This document shows, in pieces, positions 5,682 to 5,938 of a stretch of DNA of 5,938 bases (position 1 is the first letter of the stretch; each line of letters begins with the position of its first letter). Under the pieces are notes generated by a model. The model made no database searches. It was given only the letters and a program-made list of their open reading frames with translations, and was not told where the DNA came from. Where the stretch lies: the NCBI GenBank assembly GCA_014190175.1, contig BJFZ01000072.1, positions 1 through 5,938 on the forward strand. The letters are read 5' to 3'. The stretch comes from Actinomycetes bacterium (GTDB lineage Bacteria > Actinomycetota > Actinomycetes > Nanopelagicales > Nanopelagicaceae). A program made the position numbers and the translations under genes.

Positions 5682-5938
5682 TTAGCCTCCGGTAATGATG
5701 TTACGGATGTACTGGTCCTTAGTGTCGTAGGAGATATTTCCCCACAACTTCGCAGCTGAGTTCTTTCCATTCTTATAATCTTCGAAAGAACCTGATGGAT
5801 CAGCTGTTGCGGCTCTAAATGCAGTAACTTCTTCCTTTGAAGCCAACTTAGTTGCAGTGACCTGATAGACCTGAGGAACGCTCTTGCCCTCTAGCCAGTC
5901 TGCAATGAATTGACCATATCCGTATGAAATTAGTGGAT
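5682..5938 (-). CDS. Sugar-binding protein of ABC transporter (RbsB-like), C-terminal part; 5' end outside window
   Basis: The last 84 codons of a gene entering from the right edge, hand-translated. The chain begins PLISYGYGQFIADWLEGK and ends QYIRNIITGG before a TAA at 5682-5684. The SYGYGQFIADWLEGKSVPQV stretch resembles the last domain of type-1 periplasmic-binding-protein receptors of ribose/xylose/fructose importers (Peripla_BP_4 class). The DYKNGKNSAAKLWGN region has no motif I recognise. Its position immediately before an RbsC-type permease and ATPase supports the role of extracellular sugar receptor for that importer. The signal peptide, any lipobox and most ligand contacts are outside the window, so the sugar cannot be inferred. 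The frame is open throughout. Confidence 0.8.
   Translation of the reverse strand, partial: PLISYGYGQFIADWLEGKSVPQVYQVTATKLASKEEVTAFRAATADPSGSFEDYKNGKNSAAKLWGNISYDTKDQYIRNIITGG

Overview
The window (about 5.9 kb, roughly mid-40s to low-50s % G+C by eye) looks like bacterial chromosome carrying a carbohydrate uptake and oxidation locus. Strong Shine-Dalgarno sites, compact spacing, TANNNT-type -10 elements and moderate G+C would fit a streamlined actinobacterium, for example a freshwater lineage. That placement is an inference from style, not from a marker gene. No rRNA, tRNA, CRISPR array, integrase or transposase is visible.

Layout, right to left on the minus strand. The window opens (5938-5682) inside the 3' end of a sugar-binding protein gene of the RbsB type. 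A spacer with a large nested hairpin (5580-5673) follows. Then comes a single gene (5534-3678) in which an RbsC-type permease is fused to a single ATP-binding cassette of the FrcA/RbsA type. Fourteen bases downstream lies a short-chain dehydrogenase (3663-2875). Together these read as one transport-plus-dehydrogenase operon: binding protein, membrane/ATPase fusion and a first oxidoreductase. An aldo/keto reductase (1836-2843, plus strand) converges on that operon with only 31 bases between the genes.

The aldo/keto reductase is divergent from a second short-chain dehydrogenase (1494-745, minus). The 341-base gap between them (1495-1835) holds several short dyads and probably the control sites for both. 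Below it, on the minus strand, a 269-base gap with a good promoter (TTGACC, 17 bases, TAGTAT) and an inverted repeat leads into the 5' part of a family-5 (Dpp/Opp type) solute-binding protein that runs out of the window at base 1.

Taken together the genes suggest import of a monosaccharide, polyol or related compound by the ribose/fructose-type ABC system, followed by NAD(P)-dependent oxidation or reduction by up to three enzymes. A second importer of the peptide/oligosaccharide class lies next door. The actual substrate cannot be read from the sequence. The most notable points are the permease-ATPase fusion, a possible internal start that would release a free ATPase, the large intercistronic hairpin, and the dyads placed at the predicted promoters.
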